A stretch of DNA of 64,000 nt from Mycteria americana (Eukaryota > Chordata > Aves > Ciconiiformes > Ciconiidae). A model generated the notes under the pieces. That model worked only from the letters and a program-made list of their open reading frames with translations, was not told the origin of the DNA and did no database searches. How positions within the stretch are numbered: position 1 is the stretch's first letter; every line of letters starts with the position of its first letter. Shown in pieces: positions 62,881-64,000 of this stretch. The DNA lies in assembly GCF_035582795.1 (NCBI RefSeq), contig NC_134369.1:58466001-58530000 (forward strand). The letters run 5' to 3'. The translations under genes were made by a program, and so were the position numbers.

Positions 62881-62908
62881 ACTCTGCCCTAATAACTCTG
62901 CCCTAATA
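62881..62908. repeat. Tandem duplication of a 14-bp unit
   Basis: ACTCTGCCCTAATA is present in two identical adjacent copies, a recent short tandem duplication in intergenic DNA. Confidence 0.9.
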
Positions 62909-63291
62909 GGTGCGTTCCAGTTATGGGCAAGAACACACCTGCTGTTGTATCCCAAGCAGTGACATGTTTCTAGTATATGATCTGCTGGCAAGTTATTTAA
63001 GCCATCAGCCCACAAAAGACGATCAGACTGGCATACCTACATGCCTTATAGCAGAATTTATGGGCATTGCCAGTTACTTATGTTTGTACCAGCTATTGTG
63101 CAGATGTGATCCATTCTTCCCCAGTTCCTGGTGACATCCCAATGTCTGAAGAAAGCATTCATAAAGAGAAAGGGTAGGGAAAATGTGGTGGGTGGATGGG
63201 AAAGAGGGATTTCAGGATATCTGCTCCACAGACACCTGTCTCCAGGAAGTCACAACTCCCAACAATTCTGTGTAGGCTTGCTAATCATCAC

Positions 63292-63669
63292 CTCTGCCTT
63301 TGATACTTGTCCACTATGCAATTTACTGTCACCAGCACTGTCGTAGGATACACTAGGAAGTTTTTCAGTCCTGTCGTAAGTTCTTCCAGGTCTTATTACA
63401 GGATCTGGATTTCTTGCTTTGTGTTTCTCTGGAGGAATCAATGAAACATAGATGTTCACTGCCAAATTTTCTGCATTAGATTTTAGTGGTAGATTAATCC
63501 TGATAATTAATGATGCACTATCAAATGTAGTACGGTAAACTTTTCTAATGTTTCCAGCAGGAAGGTTGGAAAGAACTAGTGAATTTCTGAATGGAGCACT
63601 TCCTTCCTCTCCAGAAGCCTTTTTTTTTTTTTTTTTTGGTCTTTGTGGAGTATCAGCCCAGTCTGAGCA
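63292..63669 (-). CDS. Candidate exon (or exon remnant) of an unrecognised protein
   Basis: On the minus strand a pyrimidine-rich acceptor (TTCCCCCACCTTGTTTCAG) precedes 63,669, and a usable donor (GAG then GTGATG) follows 63,292. Between them 378 nt are open for exactly 126 codons, phase 0 at both ends. The peptide starts CSDWADTPQRP, has six Lys encoded by an A18 run (T18 on the + strand at 63,620-63,637), then protein-like segments such as KVYRTTFDSASLIIRINL, NLAVNIYVSLIPP and NPDPVIRPGRTYD with alternating hydrophobic residues that suggest beta strands. I do not recognise the family. An in-frame stop lies upstream of the acceptor, so the rest of any gene would need other exons, probably beyond the right edge. 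It could also be a decayed pseudogene or a chance frame. Confidence 0.35.
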
Positions 63670-63803
63670 CTGAAACAAGGTGGGGGAATAAAGCTTCAAT
63701 ATCTCTTTGATCATTCAGACTCTGCAGAAACTCAGGGTAAATCATTGCTGCTTCTTTCCGTTTTCAGAACAAGGTTTTTGAGAGCAGTCAAGTTCAGCAA
63801 TTA

Positions 63804-63980
63804 CTATTTTGGAAATCTAAACGGATCACTAAAATACATTAATCTTTTTGCTTCCTCCTCATCAAAGTATTTGATTACCATTTGATGGTTGGAGGACATC
63901 ACAGTCAGAAACCCTTTGCCTCTCACTGTTGTATCCTTTGCAAAGAAGCAGCTGAGTTCAAGACCTGCCCCAGAATTCAT
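63804..63980 (-). other. Small open frame upstream of the candidate exon, unrecognised
   Basis: A 58-codon ATG-to-TAG frame on the minus strand, about 135 nt upstream of the candidate exon at 63,292-63,669. It encodes charged, protein-like sequence (for example KGFLTVMSSNHQMVIKYF and DEEEAKRLMYF). It may be part of the same broken gene or coincidence. An in-frame stop precedes the ATG by 9 nt. Donor-like GT sites lie inside it, but none is convincing. Confidence 0.2.
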
Positions 63981-64000
63981 GCCTACTTTCTACCTCCTTT

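Larger units (their letters stand above)
55840..63290. other. Downstream intergenic DNA
   Basis: About 7.4 kb with no supportable gene. Open frames are below about 126 codons and none shows domains. Small structures are listed separately. By vertebrate synteny the side beyond VRK1 is a gene-poor interval before BCL11B, so conserved noncoding elements are plausible, but they cannot be recognised from a single sequence. Confidence 0.6.

Overview
This is a stretch of bird nuclear genome holding one clear protein-coding gene, VRK1 (vaccinia-related kinase 1, a nuclear Ser/Thr kinase), on the + strand, flanked by long noncoding DNA. The bird assignment rests on a 5'-truncated CR1 LINE with a typical avian 3' end in one intron, a solo ERV LTR of a type I recognise from bird genomes in another, compact introns, and a VRK1 protein diverged from the mammalian one mainly in its N-terminus and C-terminal tail. 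The species cannot be read from the sequence.

Layout. Bases 1-18,880 are upstream intergenic DNA; the only notable block is a short isolated CpG-rich island at about 1,640-1,990. At about 18,890-19,560 lies the VRK1 CpG-island promoter. Its core is a near-perfect 45-bp inverted repeat (18,912-18,956 and 18,963-19,007, 44/45 matches, 6-nt spacer). Each arm carries one full ZNF143/THAP11-type SBS motif, so two sites face each other in opposite orientation. A CCAAT box, GC boxes and two plausible splice donors for a noncoding first exon follow.

VRK1 coding sequence runs from the ATG at 25,258 to the TAA at 54,449-54,451 in 12 coding exons. All introns are GT-AG and every phase joins cleanly into a 413-residue protein ending in RKRVQK. 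The Gly loop, Lys70, the HGDIKASN catalytic loop, DYG and the basic nuclear tail are intact, so the gene looks functional. The last intron (11.7 kb) begins with the solo LTR only 38 bp past the donor of coding exon 11. The 3' UTR has several possible poly(A) signals between 54,599 and 55,853.

From about 55,900 to 64,000 the DNA is intergenic, with some palindromes. At the right edge, on the minus strand, an open segment (63,292-63,669) is bounded by a good splice acceptor and a usable donor, both in phase 0. It may be an exon, or exon remnant, of an unrecognised gene that continues outside the window.

There is no CRISPR array, operon or tRNA/rRNA gene here. The most unusual structures are the double-SBS palindrome at the promoter and the unassigned candidate exon at the right edge.
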